From Neobacillus rhizosphaerae (GTDB taxonomy: Bacteria > Bacillota > Bacilli > Bacillales > Cytobacillaceae), in NCBI RefSeq assembly GCF_937468385.1, contig NZ_CALBWS010000031.1:1-63253 (forward strand): DNA of 63,253 bases. The letters run 5' to 3'. Position 1 is the stretch's first letter, and the number at the start of each line of letters is the position of its first letter. Of this stretch, positions 7,715-17,098 are shown piece by piece. Both the position numbers and the translations under genes were made by a program. Under the pieces are notes generated by a model that was given only the letters and a program-made list of their open reading frames with translations, was not told the origin of the DNA and did not search any database.

Positions 7715-8743
7715 TTGATCCTTCAATATAAATGCCCAAGCTGTGGGAGTGATATGAGCTTTAATCCTGAATCAGGCGAATTATCTTGTCAAAGCTGTGG
7801 CAAACACGAAAATATCGAAAATTATCCTGAAGAGTTGAGGACGGCTTCATTTTCAGAAGATGAGGCGAATGAGTACCATTGTGAGAATTGTGGAGCTGTT
7901 CTCATTACAACAGCTGAGACAGCCGCAACAAGTTGTGGTTTCTGCGGAGCGGGTGTAGTCATTGCCGATCGATTATCAGGTCATCTTGCACCACAAAAGG
8001 TCATTCCTTTTACCATTAGTAAGGAAGAGGCCATAAAAGCATTTCAAAAATGGTGTAGAAAAGGGCTTCTGACCCCGAAAGGCTTCATGACGGCCGACCG
8101 GATCAAGAGTATAACAGGGATGTATATTCCATTTTGGTTATTTGATTTAAATAGTAAGGTGCAAGTAGATGCAGAATGTACAAAGGTTAGAACCTATACT
8201 CAGGGAGATTATATTTATACAGAAACAAAGTATTATGATGCCTTTCGCGATATCAACCTGGAGTATATCAAGGTCCCAGTTGATGCATCAGAAAAAATGA
8301 ATGATGAATTAATGGATAAATTGGAACCATACCCATATGACCAACTAAAAGATTTTAAAACCCCTTATTTAGCGGGATATATTGCCGAAAAATACAATTA
8401 TACAGATGAAGAACTACTCCCAAGGGCGAAAGATAAAATCAGCGGATATATTGAGTCCTATATTTCTTCGACATTAACAGGCTATCATTCAGTAAATTAT
8501 AAAAATAAACACATTGATACGAGAAACGTGAACAGCGATTATGTTTTACTGCCTGTATGGATGGTCAGCTATGATTATAACCATTCCGAGTATACGTTTG
8601 TGATGAATGGACAGACGGGAAAAATTGTCGGCAAACCGCCGATTAGTACTGGTAAGGTGGCGACATGGTTTAGTGGCATAGCAGCTGGTACCTTCCTTGC
8701 CTTAAAATGTGTCTCCTATCTAATGGGAGGTGGCTTTTGGTGA
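7715..8743 (+). CDS. ydjG: YdjG-like double zinc-ribbon membrane-stress protein
   Basis: 342 residues. Two N-terminal zinc ribbons (CPSCG/CQSCG at about 8-30 and CENCG/CGFCG at about 56-78) are followed by a long conserved domain and a short hydrophobic C-terminus (about 315-335) that could anchor it. It matches YdjG of the B. subtilis sigma-W operon ydjFGHI, whose members form a membrane-associated complex with the SPFH-like YdjI. TTG 7715 follows GAGGTGAT. The stop overlaps the ydjH start. Such proteins are often mis-annotated as a replication factor or helicase, but there is no helicase motif here. Confidence 0.85.
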   Translation: MILQYKCPSCGSDMSFNPESGELSCQSCGKHENIENYPEELRTASFSEDEANEYHCENCGAVLITTAETAATSCGFCGAGVVIADRLSGHLAPQKVIPFTISKEEAIKAFQKWCRKGLLTPKGFMTADRIKSITGMYIPFWLFDLNSKVQVDAECTKVRTYTQGDYIYTETKYYDAFRDINLEYIKVPVDASEKMNDELMDKLEPYPYDQLKDFKTPYLAGYIAEKYNYTDEELLPRAKDKISGYIESYISSTLTGYHSVNYKNKHIDTRNVNSDYVLLPVWMVSYDYNHSEYTFVMNGQTGKIVGKPPISTGKVATWFSGIAAGTFLALKCVSYLMGGGFW

Positions 8744-9654
8744 GTGGAAGTCGTATGAAAAAGCAGGGTTTCCTTTTCTTATTCATGACTCTGTTGCTCC
8801 TCCTCCCTTTGGGGATACGGGCTAAAGCTGAAACATTTGATCGAAATCATTATATTTATGATTATGCTGAGGTGCTAACGGATCAAGAGGTGGCAGAACT
8901 TCAAGCTTTATCAAGTAAACTGGGAGAGGAAAGAGATACCGCTTTTATCATTATCACGGTAAATGGAACGGATGGAAAGGAAATCAAACAATATGTAGAG
9001 GATTTCTATGATGAGCATGCTCCTGGATATGACCAACCGCATGGAAATACCGCGATATTAACCATCGATCTGCAGGGACGGGATGTGTATTTGGCAGGAT
9101 TTAAAAAAGCAGAGCAGTATTTGGATGATGGGCGGATGGATTCTATTCGTGATAATATTACCCCTGATCTATCAGCAGGTAATTACTTTCAAGCATTTTC
9201 GGCATTTTTAAATACTTCTCATGAGTATATGGGCTATGAGCCAGGTGACGGTTCGGAAGAGTCCAAGGGGTATGATCCGGGTGGTGGAACGGGAGAGTAC
9301 ACGGGCAATGATCCGGGTGGCGGCCCAGGAGAGTATATGGGCTATGAACCGAGTGGCGATCCAGAAAATATCCTTTTTAAATGGTGGTTCCAATTTATTG
9401 CTGCGATAACCGTGGCTGGAGTCATTGTAGCAATTATGGTCTTTCGCTCTGGTGGAAGGGTAACGGTAAATGCGCAAACTTATATAGATAGCAATCAATC
9501 AAAAGTCATTAGCCAGTCTGATAACTTTGTCAGACAAACAGTGACGAAACAAAGAAAGCCGTCAAACAACAATACGCATACTGGTGGAGGCGGCAGCGGT
9601 GGCGGAATCACGAGTGGTGGTCACTCACATAGCGGAAGCAGTGGTAAGTTTTAG
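8740..9654 (+). CDS. ydjH: YdjH-like TPM-domain membrane protein with a Gly-rich tail
   Basis: About 304 residues. It has a signal-type hydrophobic N-terminus (FLFLFMTLLLLLPLGIRAKA), a TPM domain (about 35-160), a repeat-rich linker with GYEPGDG/GYDPGGG/GNDPGGG/GYEPSGD units (about 168-205), one membrane helix (about 215-235) and a Gly/Ser/His-rich tail. GTG 8740 overlaps the ydjG stop and has GGGAGG at the right spacing; ATG 8755 is too far from it. TPM proteins of this group sit at the membrane with YdjG and YdjI. The linker repeats look like a local expansion. Confidence 0.85.
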   Translation: MSGSRMKKQGFLFLFMTLLLLLPLGIRAKAETFDRNHYIYDYAEVLTDQEVAELQALSSKLGEERDTAFIIITVNGTDGKEIKQYVEDFYDEHAPGYDQPHGNTAILTIDLQGRDVYLAGFKKAEQYLDDGRMDSIRDNITPDLSAGNYFQAFSAFLNTSHEYMGYEPGDGSEESKGYDPGGGTGEYTGNDPGGGPGEYMGYEPSGDPENILFKWWFQFIAAITVAGVIVAIMVFRSGGRVTVNAQTYIDSNQSKVISQSDNFVRQTVTKQRKPSNNNTHTGGGGSGGGITSGGHSHSGSSGKF

Positions 9655-9732
9655 CTAGGGCGCTGGAGCTAGGCATTTCTCAAAGTCGAAAACATATAAA
9701 TTCTTATATTAGTGGAAGGGAGCAGATGATCG

Positions 9733-10728
9733 ATGTCTTTTTTTAAAAACCAATTTGCAAATGTAGTAGAATGGCAAGAATTTAGAGATGATATGATTTT
9801 CTATAAATGGAGCAACCGCGAAATCAAAAAGGGGAGCAGATTGATCATTCGGCCTGGTCAAGATGCGATTTTTTTTAACAATGGAAAAATCGAAGGGGTA
9901 TTTCGTGATGAAGGTGAGTATGATATCGAATCGCAAATCATTCCCTTCTTATCGACCTTAAAGGGATTCAAGTTTGGATTCAATAGTGGTATGCGGGTAG
10001 AAGTGCTGTTTGTGAACACGAAAGAGTTTGTTGTGAAATGGGGAACACAAAATGCCATTAATATCCCGACACTGGGACTCCCAGGCGGAATGCCGATTCG
10101 CGCAAATGGAACGTTTAATTTTAAAGTACATGATTATATTGCATTAATTGATCAAATTGCCGGTGTGAAGGATCAGTATGTAGTGGAGGATGTCAAAATT
10201 CGCATCACATCCGTCCTCGATCAGCTCCTGATGAAATGGATTACAAGGGAAGGAAAGGATATGTTCAATCTTCAGGCCAACTCCTTCGACATTTCTAAAG
10301 GCGTTCAAGAGGATTTAGATATGCAGATGATCAAGAGCGGCATTACGATCAGTGGATTTACGGTGATGAGCTTCAGCTATCCAAAAGAGATTCAAGATGT
10401 GATTACCAAAAATGCTTCACACGGAATGGTGAGTGATGTTGGCAGGTACCAGCAAATCTCCTTAACAGATGGCATGGCCTCTGGAAAAATGAGCGGAGGT
10501 GGAGCGGCATCCGATATGGCTGGTATGATGATGGGGATTAATATCGCGGGACAAATGATGAATCAAATGAATCAAAATTCCCAAAATCAACCAGTATCAT
10601 CTCAAAGTACGCAACCTCCTGCACAACCACTGGCCGGCGATCAAAAGAGACCAAATTTTTGCCCGAATTGCGGTACAAAAACAGGTGTAGCCAACTTCTG
10701 TTCTAACTGTGGGCAAAAACTCATTTAA
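9733..10728 (+). CDS. ydjI: YdjI-like SPFH-domain protein with C-terminal zinc ribbon
   Basis: 331 residues. The N-terminal SPFH/stomatin-like domain (about 20-230) matches YdjI, the scaffold that localises YdjG and YdjH in B. subtilis. A Met/Gly/Gln-rich linker (about 240-300) leads to a zinc ribbon with CPNCG (about 311) and CSNCG (about 324). ATG 9733 has GGAAGGGAG upstream. It is the last gene of the operon; a terminator candidate is at 11019-11060. It likely forms membrane-bound assemblies under envelope stress. Confidence 0.87.
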   Translation: MSFFKNQFANVVEWQEFRDDMIFYKWSNREIKKGSRLIIRPGQDAIFFNNGKIEGVFRDEGEYDIESQIIPFLSTLKGFKFGFNSGMRVEVLFVNTKEFVVKWGTQNAINIPTLGLPGGMPIRANGTFNFKVHDYIALIDQIAGVKDQYVVEDVKIRITSVLDQLLMKWITREGKDMFNLQANSFDISKGVQEDLDMQMIKSGITISGFTVMSFSYPKEIQDVITKNASHGMVSDVGRYQQISLTDGMASGKMSGGGAASDMAGMMMGINIAGQMMNQMNQNSQNQPVSSQSTQPPAQPLAGDQKRPNFCPNCGTKTGVANFCSNCGQKLI

Positions 10729-11018
10729 ATGGGGTAGGGTCTACTTACCATTCAATTTCTAAGTGGTTCCACTCAAAAAGGAAGGAGATTTAGCATCCCT
10801 TTCCTTTACGGAGAACCTAATTACAAATAGTTACGGTTATTTGATGGGACAGTTTTATTGTCCCACTGTCCCAAGTGGGTGCAAGTACCTCTACATCTCT
10901 TACTATTAGATTAAAACAACTTGGAAAAAAACAGACAATATTTATTTATCAGTCACTTCCCGTGGGAAAGTTGAAAGTAAACGGATAAAAATTAGTTATG
11001 CAGCAGAAAAGTAGGAAC
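10729..11018. other. Gene-poor stretch after ydjI
   Basis: A short frame in 10910-11013 ends with a protein-like tail (SRGKVESKRIKISYAAEK) but has no start or ribosome site, so it is probably a gene relic. Nothing else is evident. Confidence 0.3.
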
Positions 11019-11060
11019 AAAGCATAAGCGTAGGTATCTATGCTTGTGCTTTTTACTGTT
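11019..11060 (+). terminator. Terminator candidate downstream of the ydj operon
   Basis: AAAGCATAAGC pairs with GCTTGTGCTTT (one mismatch) around a short loop, followed by a T-run at 11050-11055. Confidence 0.55.
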
Positions 11061-11543
11061 GGATATACCAGAGCATAAAATAGCATCGTAATTATTAAAA
11101 ACACAACAAATATTCAATTAGATTTAAAACCTCACTTACATCACGGTGAACCGTATCATAAATAGGCGAAGTTTTTTTTAGAATTTGTATTTGCCCTATT
11201 AAGAGTCAAGAATGAAGAGGATTTTACTGATAATAGTGAAGAGTTGGGGTTCGGATTAATCAAGGGAAACCTGTCATAGTTCATAGCACTTAAAAGCTAA
11301 GAGAAAAGGAAAACCGGTCGTTATGACAGTCAGTATCCATTATTAAACCGCGACTTAATTTGGTACGGTGAACTTACAATAAATAGGTTTTGTGCCTGTC
11401 ACGCCCCCAGCCAGTATATCTACCACGATCAATTATTCAAGCAGTTAATCCATATATTTTTCGGAAATTATTAAGAAAACAATTAGGGTCTTTGGACCTG
11501 TAACCAGCAGATACAGAACGACGGTTCCTGTCCATCAAAGTTG
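11061..11543. other. Intergenic stretch with gene debris
   Basis: A plus-strand frame near 11195-11278 reads RVKNEEDFTDNSEELGFGLI and stops, with no start codon. It looks like the end of a lost gene. A half palindrome of family B is near 11390. No complete gene is seen. Confidence 0.3.
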
Positions 11544-11600
11544 GTGCCTGACCCCCAAGTGAATTAAAGTATTAAGGCAGCGGGAGTCAGGCACTTTTTT
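11544..11600. repeat. Palindromic repeat, family B, with T-run
   Basis: GTGCCTGACCCCC (11544-11556) is mirrored by GGGAGTCAGGCAC (11582-11594) and followed by TTTTTT. It could terminate plus-strand transcription. It is the same family as 1615-1662. Confidence 0.65.
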
Positions 11601-11822
11601 CTCATATCCGAGAAAGCAGTTAAACGCTCTCGATTAAGATATTTCCAAACTTGTTGTGCCCTCGACCTTTTATGACCGTGCTCGATTAAGCCATGCTGTC
11701 AACCGATTTATCGTTAATCCATCAATCGACTCCTTATTCATACGTTCCTCTATTTCCGTAAAACTTACCTTTTACCACATTGCTTTATATCAAAAGTGAA
11801 TTGGCTCTAAATGGAGCTCAGA

Positions 11823-12794
11823 TTAATTACATACAATCACTTCTCGAATAAATAATCCTTTTTTAGCAATAGCTCGGTCAATAATCGAAAAACCTGCTTT
11901 TATTAGGATTTCATCGACGGGTTCAACGGTCACCACGACCACTTTGTCTGCTAACCCGCGTGCACATTGGAGTATTTCCAGCTGTTCTTCTGGAGTTATT
12001 ACCGAACACAAATTATAAGGCAAATCTATAATGGCTACATCATAATGATTGGTGATATCGCGAATATCTGCTAAGTTTATTTCTCCAAAAAGACCAAAGT
12101 GTGCCATGTTTTCTCGTGCTCCAGGAAGGATCAGCTGATTTCGGTCGCTTCCGACCATATCAATGCCCATTGATCTGGCTTCAACTAAGACAGTTCCAAT
12201 TCCGCAGCAAGGATCAATTGCCTTAATTCCGTTTGGATTGGGGATGGCGATATTCACCACCGCTCTAGCAACACGTGTGCTGAGGGCAGTGGAGTATCCA
12301 TTTGGCTTCTTTTGATGTCGATACCAAACCGCCTCACTTTTCACATGCTCACCGAATACCCATCTTCCGTTAACATGCATAACGCCAAACAATCGGTCAG
12401 GTTGACGAAGGTCTGCTATTCCGTTGACATGTAAACCAATCTCTCGTTCAATTGCACGTCGTTTCTCGAATCCTTCGTTTGCATTTTTAGCCTGACCATT
12501 ATTTTTTACAAAAGTTACTTTAAACGTTGCTCCGCGTAGTTGTAAAGCTACTACCTGCTGATAAAGATCGGCCAGGTTTTCTGCTTCATATATCACACTA
12601 ATTCTCTCTTTAATAAAAGGGCTTCGACTTGGATCAATTTTTACAAAGCTTTCCAAGACGTTAGATTGAGACACCTTGCCGAATAATGAGCGTATTTCCA
12701 ACGCACACAAAGAGCGTTCATCTTCAGAGCAGGCATAAGTATATATATAGGTCGTTTCATTTTGTGGAGTAAAATCCAATACATTATCAAACAT
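11823..12794 (-). CDS. TRM11-like RNA methyltransferase
   Basis: 323 residues. A THUMP-like N-terminal half (about 1-140) is followed by a Rossmann methyltransferase with the SAM loop DPCCGIGT (194-201), acidic motif VGSD (214-217) and catalytic-type motif DLPY (257-260). The family usually has (D/N)PPY, so Leu replaces the first Pro. TRM11/TrmG10-type enzymes methylate guanosine in tRNA; the substrate here is inferred from the family. It is a single gene transcribed leftward, with ATG 12794 preceded by GGTGAAG. Confidence 0.78.
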   Translation of the reverse strand: MFDNVLDFTPQNETTYIYTYACSEDERSLCALEIRSLFGKVSQSNVLESFVKIDPSRSPFIKERISVIYEAENLADLYQQVVALQLRGATFKVTFVKNNGQAKNANEGFEKRRAIEREIGLHVNGIADLRQPDRLFGVMHVNGRWVFGEHVKSEAVWYRHQKKPNGYSTALSTRVARAVVNIAIPNPNGIKAIDPCCGIGTVLVEARSMGIDMVGSDRNQLILPGARENMAHFGLFGEINLADIRDITNHYDVAIIDLPYNLCSVITPEEQLEILQCARGLADKVVVVTVEPVDEILIKAGFSIIDRAIAKKGLFIREVIVCN

Positions 12795-13074
12795 TAATTT
12801 TTCTATTTCATCTTCACCTCAAGTGTTGTCTAAAAAACATTATCTATTATACCAAGAAAAGAGGTATCATTATAAGTTACCTATAACTGGAAATGGTTTG
12901 CCGTACAAAATAACGCATTTTTCCTAATAGGATTGTAGAAAACGTTCCAGTCGTAGGCGGGGGGGGGGCAACGATTTTCTGTTCAACTAACTTTGAAAGC
13001 CCGCTTGTATATACACTCTTGGGGTGAATTTAGAGGAGATTTACACGAGTTTCGAAAGCTCGTTTCTTTCGATC
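12795..13074. other. Upstream region with a G10 tract
   Basis: Contains the presumed promoter of the methyltransferase. At 12959-12968 there is a run of ten G residues, unusual in this AT-rich sequence. No gene is recognised. Confidence 0.3.
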
Positions 13075-13326
13075 AGCCCGAATTGCCGACAACATAGGCG
13101 CCGAACTTCCTGAAGAAAATCTTGAAGTCAAATCCGATAAAAAATCTCCTGCCCTTAGCATGGCAAACACGGTTACAAGCCTGATACAAAATCTGTGGCA
13201 ATTGTGTTAAACGGTGAACCAGATGATGATAAATTAACAGAATGGGTTAAAACGTTAGCACAGTACAATTTAAATTATAGTATTGTAGCTAAAAAGATCC
13301 GTGCAATTAATGCTGTACAAAAGTAA
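13075..13326 (+). pseudogene. C-terminal relic of a large-subunit (HPII-type) catalase
   Basis: The frame reads ARIADNIGAELPEENLEV and then KSPALSMANT, as in the linker of clade-2 catalases. After a frameshift near 13170 it reads DTKSVAIVLNGEPDDDKL and ends AKKIRAINAVQK at TAA 13324. This resembles the start of the flavodoxin/GATase-like C-terminal domain of KatE. The heme domain is missing. A terminator follows directly. Confidence 0.55.
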
Positions 13327-13357
13327 CAGATACCTTTGATACAGCATTTTTTATTTT
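13311..13357 (+). terminator. Terminator of the catalase relic
   Basis: TGCTGTA (13311-13317) and TACAGCA (13340-13346) form the stem, followed by TTTTTTATTTT. It slightly overlaps the end of the convergent AIM24 gene. Confidence 0.7.
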
Positions 13358-14148
13358 GATGATGGTGTTATGTTAAAAACATGACTTAACTTTTCATAAA
13401 CGGGTAATGTCGGTGCGATAATAACTTTCCCGGTACCTCTAAATGTTTGAAGCAGACCCTCGCCGGAAGCAACAGAGCCGAAAATGCTTTTTGTTGATTT
13501 TTCAACGGAAAAATCAATGTTTCCGAGCCGGAAAAGCGTGAAATTCCCGTCCACTTGAACCATTTCATTTTGAAGTTCAAACTCCACCAGTTCCTCTTCC
13601 GGAACAGGGATTTCAAATAGGCAAAATCCGCTTCCAGATACTTTTGTTTGAAATAATCCTTCACCGCCAGCAATGGCAGAGGAAACATTTTTTATTGCCT
13701 GAACAGAAACAGAAACGCTCGATTCACAGCAATAAAAAAGACCTTTATCCGCAATGATTTCTTCGTTATTAAGTTCTACTATCATATAGTGTTTAAAACT
13801 TGGTTCCAAGTAAATAATCCCGCTGCCCTGGTATTGTGGTTTAATCATGGATTCATTGGCTAAAACACTGGAGGCTAATCCTTTTAAAAACCCTTTTGCA
13901 CCAGTTCCTCCTAAACTTTTTAGCGTAATATTCCCTTTCATAAACTGCAGTGCACCGGATTCAGCGGTAAGGGAGCCGTTTTTGAGTGTAACCCTAACTT
14001 GTCTTAGTTTAATATTTGATTTTTGCGCAAAATATAGCTTTTCCGCAACAGAAAAATTATCATTTCCGCCTAAATTCTGATATTCTAAAACCTCAATTTT
14101 TATATTTTGATTTTCGACGAAACTAACCACTTGATATGCTTCAGACAT
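13351..14148 (-). CDS. AIM24-family protein
   Basis: 265 residues, beta-rich, with the AIM24 (DUF124) layout: an early LTAESGALQFMKG segment (about 57-69), a Gly-rich SLGGTGAKGFLKGL stretch (about 77-90) and C-terminal SGEGLLQTFRGTGKV (about 230-244). Bacterial AIM24 proteins are cytoplasmic or membrane-associated with unclear function. The mitochondrial namesake affects inner-membrane organisation. ATG 14148 is preceded by GAGGAGA on the minus strand. It is monocistronic. Confidence 0.8.
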   Translation of the reverse strand: MSEAYQVVSFVENQNIKIEVLEYQNLGGNDNFSVAEKLYFAQKSNIKLRQVRVTLKNGSLTAESGALQFMKGNITLKSLGGTGAKGFLKGLASSVLANESMIKPQYQGSGIIYLEPSFKHYMIVELNNEEIIADKGLFYCCESSVSVSVQAIKNVSSAIAGGEGLFQTKVSGSGFCLFEIPVPEEELVEFELQNEMVQVDGNFTLFRLGNIDFSVEKSTKSIFGSVASGEGLLQTFRGTGKVIIAPTLPVYEKLSHVFNITPSSK

Positions 14149-14495
14149 CTCAATTTCTCCTCTTCACTTTTTATATATTTTGAGTAAATTTCATCATCCT
14201 AATTTTTGGTTTATCTATTGAATTATTGCTTCATCTAACATCCCGCCATTCAGATCAACATCAATAAGGTTATATCCTTCGCTAATCCAATAAAAGGCGA
14301 AAATACAATACCCAAAAGAATAAAATTAGTAATCATATCCTGATTTTCTCATCGTCGGAATGAAAAATCTATATTAAAGTAATCTAAAGGTTTCGTAAAT
14401 TCGATTGTTATTTCTAAAAATAATAAGATAATTACAATATTAATGAGTTCGCATAGCAAGAGAATTTAATCTTATATTACGAGAGGAAGGTTTGG
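14149..14495. other. Intergenic region with a decayed small membrane gene
   Basis: On the minus strand near 14215-14350 there are two overlapping fragments: a hydrophobic run (NFILLGIVFSPFIGLAKDI) and, in another frame, a tail (DVDLNGGMLDEAIIQ). They look like pieces of one frameshifted gene. The psiE promoter is presumably at the right end. Confidence 0.3.
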
Positions 14496-14951
14496 ATGGA
14501 TATGATGAAAAAAAATCTAAGTTCTATTTTATTCCTAATACCTAAGATTCTTCAACTATTTTTAAATATAACTCTCGTATTGCTGGCGATTATTTTAGCG
14601 GTTTTATTAGTGAAGGAAATCATCATTTTCACTGATATTTTAATTTCAGATGGCAGACATGACTATAAACTCTTTTTTGACAATATTCTTTTGTTCTTTT
14701 TATATTTTGAGTTTATTTCTATGATTGTTAAATACTTTAAAGAAGAATATCATTTCCCAATTAGATATTTTCTCTATATTGGCATTACAGCAATGGTCAG
14801 ATTAATCATTGTTAATCACGATCACCCAATCGATACATTGTTTTATTCGCTTGTGATTTTAACCCTCATCATTGGCTATTTCATAATCAATATAACTCCA
14901 CGTGAACGATCTGATAAGCATTGGACCTTAAAAAATAATAAAGGGTTCTAG
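14496..14951 (+). CDS. psiE: PsiE-family membrane protein
   Basis: 151 residues with four membrane helices (about 12-40, 60-82, 88-106 and 112-134) and the PsiE hallmarks: FEFISMIVKYFKEEYHFPI in the middle and RLIIVNHDHP (about 105-114). PsiE was named as phosphate-starvation-inducible in E. coli; its biochemical role is unknown. ATG 14496 follows GAGAGGAAGG. No PhoP-type box was recognised by eye. Confidence 0.85.
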   Translation: MDMMKKNLSSILFLIPKILQLFLNITLVLLAIILAVLLVKEIIIFTDILISDGRHDYKLFFDNILLFFLYFEFISMIVKYFKEEYHFPIRYFLYIGITAMVRLIIVNHDHPIDTLFYSLVILTLIIGYFIINITPRERSDKHWTLKNNKGF

Positions 14952-15049
14952 TAAAAATAGAAGTTAAGGCATGGGGGGCTGGAACGGTTATTTAAACAAG
15001 AAACGTCAGAAACTCCGCGTACCAAATTGGAAAAAATTATGGATATTGA

Positions 15050-15102
15050 TACCGGTATCCCATTGCGTTAAAGCTTTAATATACTGGGGTTAAGCGCCAC
15101 TT
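15050..15102. repeat. Decayed palindromic repeat, family B
   Basis: The core GCGTTAAAGCTTTAATA and the right arm CTGGGGTTAAGCGCCAC match the copy at 1615-1662, but the left arm has diverged. Confidence 0.5.
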
Positions 15103-15121
15103 TTATAAACAAATAACTTCA

Positions 15122-15400
15122 TTAAAATGGAAGTTCATAATCCGAAATGAATTGGGATGGCGTCTCTAATGGCTGCTTTCCTCTTACAGTTTCGTCGACA
15201 TCAATAAGATCATCACATTTTTCGCAGCTGATAAATGTATCGTTCAAATGATAGCCCACATACTCATGAGTAATCTCCTGAATGCCCCAAATCGTTTCCC
15301 AATCGATTTCAAACTTGTAATCACATTTGGCACAATAAAATTCTGCGGTTCCGAAATCTTCCTTTTGTCTTTGTTTGGATTTCTTCTTCTTTTCCCCCAT
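15122..15400 (-). CDS. Small zinc-ribbon protein, copy 2 of a duplicated gene
   Basis: 92 residues, closely similar to the protein at 4605-4871: basic N-terminus, CAKC and CEKC pairs, a conserved DWETIW segment, and the same C-terminal end ELPF. The main differences are a four-residue insertion and substitutions near the C-terminus. Both copies have intact frames, so the gene is probably functional in at least one place. Function unknown. Confidence 0.75.
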   Translation of the reverse strand: MGEKKKKSKQRQKEDFGTAEFYCAKCDYKFEIDWETIWGIQEITHEYVGYHLNDTFISCEKCDDLIDVDETVRGKQPLETPSQFISDYELPF

Positions 15401-15627
15401 TTTTTAACCTCTTCAAATAATAAATCTAATCTTACCCCAAAGGAACTCTATCCTGCTGGTTTATAAAAAATAATATTATTGCATGACATTAATAAAAATA
15501 TTTCTATTTAGAAAAATGAATCAAACGATTGGAAGGGATAAATTAGGAATAATTCCCTAATTTAATTTACCATATAATATAATTATAGTAACTAATAGGA
15601 TTTTTTCGAAAAAGGGATGTGAGAAGA

Positions 15628-15834
15628 TTGGAAGAGGCCTTATTGCATGGGGACGTTGTGAACATTGAAGCAAAGAGAATAGAGCTTGAAGAGCAAAATC
15701 TTACTAGGAGTGAGATTAGAGAGCAGCTCACTTCTCAATATCGGGTTTTATCGAAGAAAAGGGCGTTAACTTGCCCATGCTGTGATGAACCAGTGAATAT
15801 GAATCTAACAGTTGACAATGGCAGACCATCGTAG
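15628..15834 (+). pseudogene. N-terminal stub of a CoiA-like nuclease, copy 2
   Basis: It matches copy 1 at 5083 through the zinc knuckle (LTCPCCDEPVNMNLT) and stops shortly after (GRPS). The following 130 bases encode an unrelated fragment (GTLAEALKYVPLENRVALQK) in another frame. TTG 15628 (or GTG 15619) is the likely start. A CoiA-like nuclease domain is absent. Both copies are truncated at nearly the same point. Confidence 0.5.
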
Positions 15835-16102
15835 TGTTTCAAAAGGAACACTTGCTGAAGCGTTGAAGTATGTGCCATTAGAGAACAGGGTTGCACTTCA
15901 AAAACTTCAAGCTCCGTCTTATTTGTTTGCCATACTGATGGATCCTAGAATTAGGAAAAATGATGGGTGAAAAATCGACCCTAATCCCTTCAATGTTGGG
16001 GCAATGAATCGAAAATTAATAGGTTATGAAGTGCCATTATATTAGAGCTCCAATTTTTGCTGTATATGTCACGATATTATTTATGGAAGAAAGGAAATCT
16101 CC

Positions 16103-17071
16103 ATGTCATCAAAAATCTCAAGGTTAATGCGAATTGTCAACTTAATACAAAATTCACCAGGAATAAAAGCAACAGAATTAGCAAAAATCTGTGAGGTTTC
16201 GGAGAGATCCATTTATCGTGACCTAATTGCCATTTCAGAGGCCGGAATCCCTGTCACCAGTAACGAAGGAAGAGGTAATGGTTATACGTTTGCTAGTAAT
16301 TTTGCTATGTACCCTCTAGATTGGACACCAGAAGAAGCAATGGCATTTAGTTTGCTGCCAGGAGTAGTAAAGCAAAATCTTATCCAAACAGACCCTCATT
16401 TTCAAACTGCTTATGAAAAAATAATGGCTACATATAACAAAGAACAAAGAAATCAGCAGCAGAACATTTCGAAACTAGTAGCTCTAATCCAATCTGGTAA
16501 GCCACAAAATAAAGTCGAAACTTCCAACAAATTTCTTTTACCAATCGCTGAATCAATGGTCAAGAATCAAACACTTAAAGTTAAATATGAAACAAAAAGT
16601 CGGGATGATATTAATGATAGATTTATCGATCCATATTATTTGATTCCGCGAGAAAGTAAATTTTATTTACTAGCATATTGTCACAAAAGAGAAGATTTCC
16701 GAACATTTAGACTCTCTCGCTTCCTTAAAGTTGAGGCAACTAATAGGATATTTACAAAAAGACAATTGGATCTCCAGAAATATTATCAAAACACATGGTC
16801 CATCATCAAAGGAGACAAGGAAATCCATTTTAAAGTGCTATTCAACAAGAATGTAGCCAGGTATGTGATGGAAAAGGAGCTATTTGCTACGCCAAAGCTA
16901 ACAAAATATGAGGATGGGAGCCTGCTATTTGAAATAACATTAAACCACGATGAAGAATTTCTAAAGTGGGTGCGGCAGTATGGTCCAGACGCAGAAATTA
17001 TTGAGCCAGTGGAATATAGAGAAATATTGCAGGAAGAACTACGAAAATGGGCAGAGATATATAAAAATTAG
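16103..17071 (+). CDS. WYL-domain transcriptional regulator heading the Argonaute-Wadjet region
   Basis: 322 residues. An N-terminal DeoR/YafY-type helix-turn-helix (about 1-60: GIKATELAKICEVSERSIYR) is followed by a WYL domain (about 145-235: DPYYLIPRESKFYLLAYCHK, then FRTFRLSRF) and a WCX C-terminal extension (about 236-322). WYL regulators bind nucleotide or nucleic-acid ligands and control several phage-defence systems. The Argonaute frame begins 27 bases after its stop with no terminator between, so co-transcription is likely. ATG 16103 follows AAAGGA. It may sense DNA damage or invading nucleic acid; that is inference. Confidence 0.85.
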   Translation: MSSKISRLMRIVNLIQNSPGIKATELAKICEVSERSIYRDLIAISEAGIPVTSNEGRGNGYTFASNFAMYPLDWTPEEAMAFSLLPGVVKQNLIQTDPHFQTAYEKIMATYNKEQRNQQQNISKLVALIQSGKPQNKVETSNKFLLPIAESMVKNQTLKVKYETKSRDDINDRFIDPYYLIPRESKFYLLAYCHKREDFRTFRLSRFLKVEATNRIFTKRQLDLQKYYQNTWSIIKGDKEIHFKVLFNKNVARYVMEKELFATPKLTKYEDGSLLFEITLNHDEEFLKWVRQYGPDAEIIEPVEYREILQEELRKWAEIYKN

Positions 17072-17098
17072 ACCGAACGCTTATTCCATGACATACAG

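Noticed and set aside
9208..9498. Minus-strand frame opposite ydjH
   Set aside because: It mirrors the Gly-rich repeat of ydjH and has no ribosome site; it is a shadow of the coding strand.
13386..13688. Alternative frame inside the AIM24 gene
   Set aside because: It is fully contained in a well-supported gene and has no independent start site.
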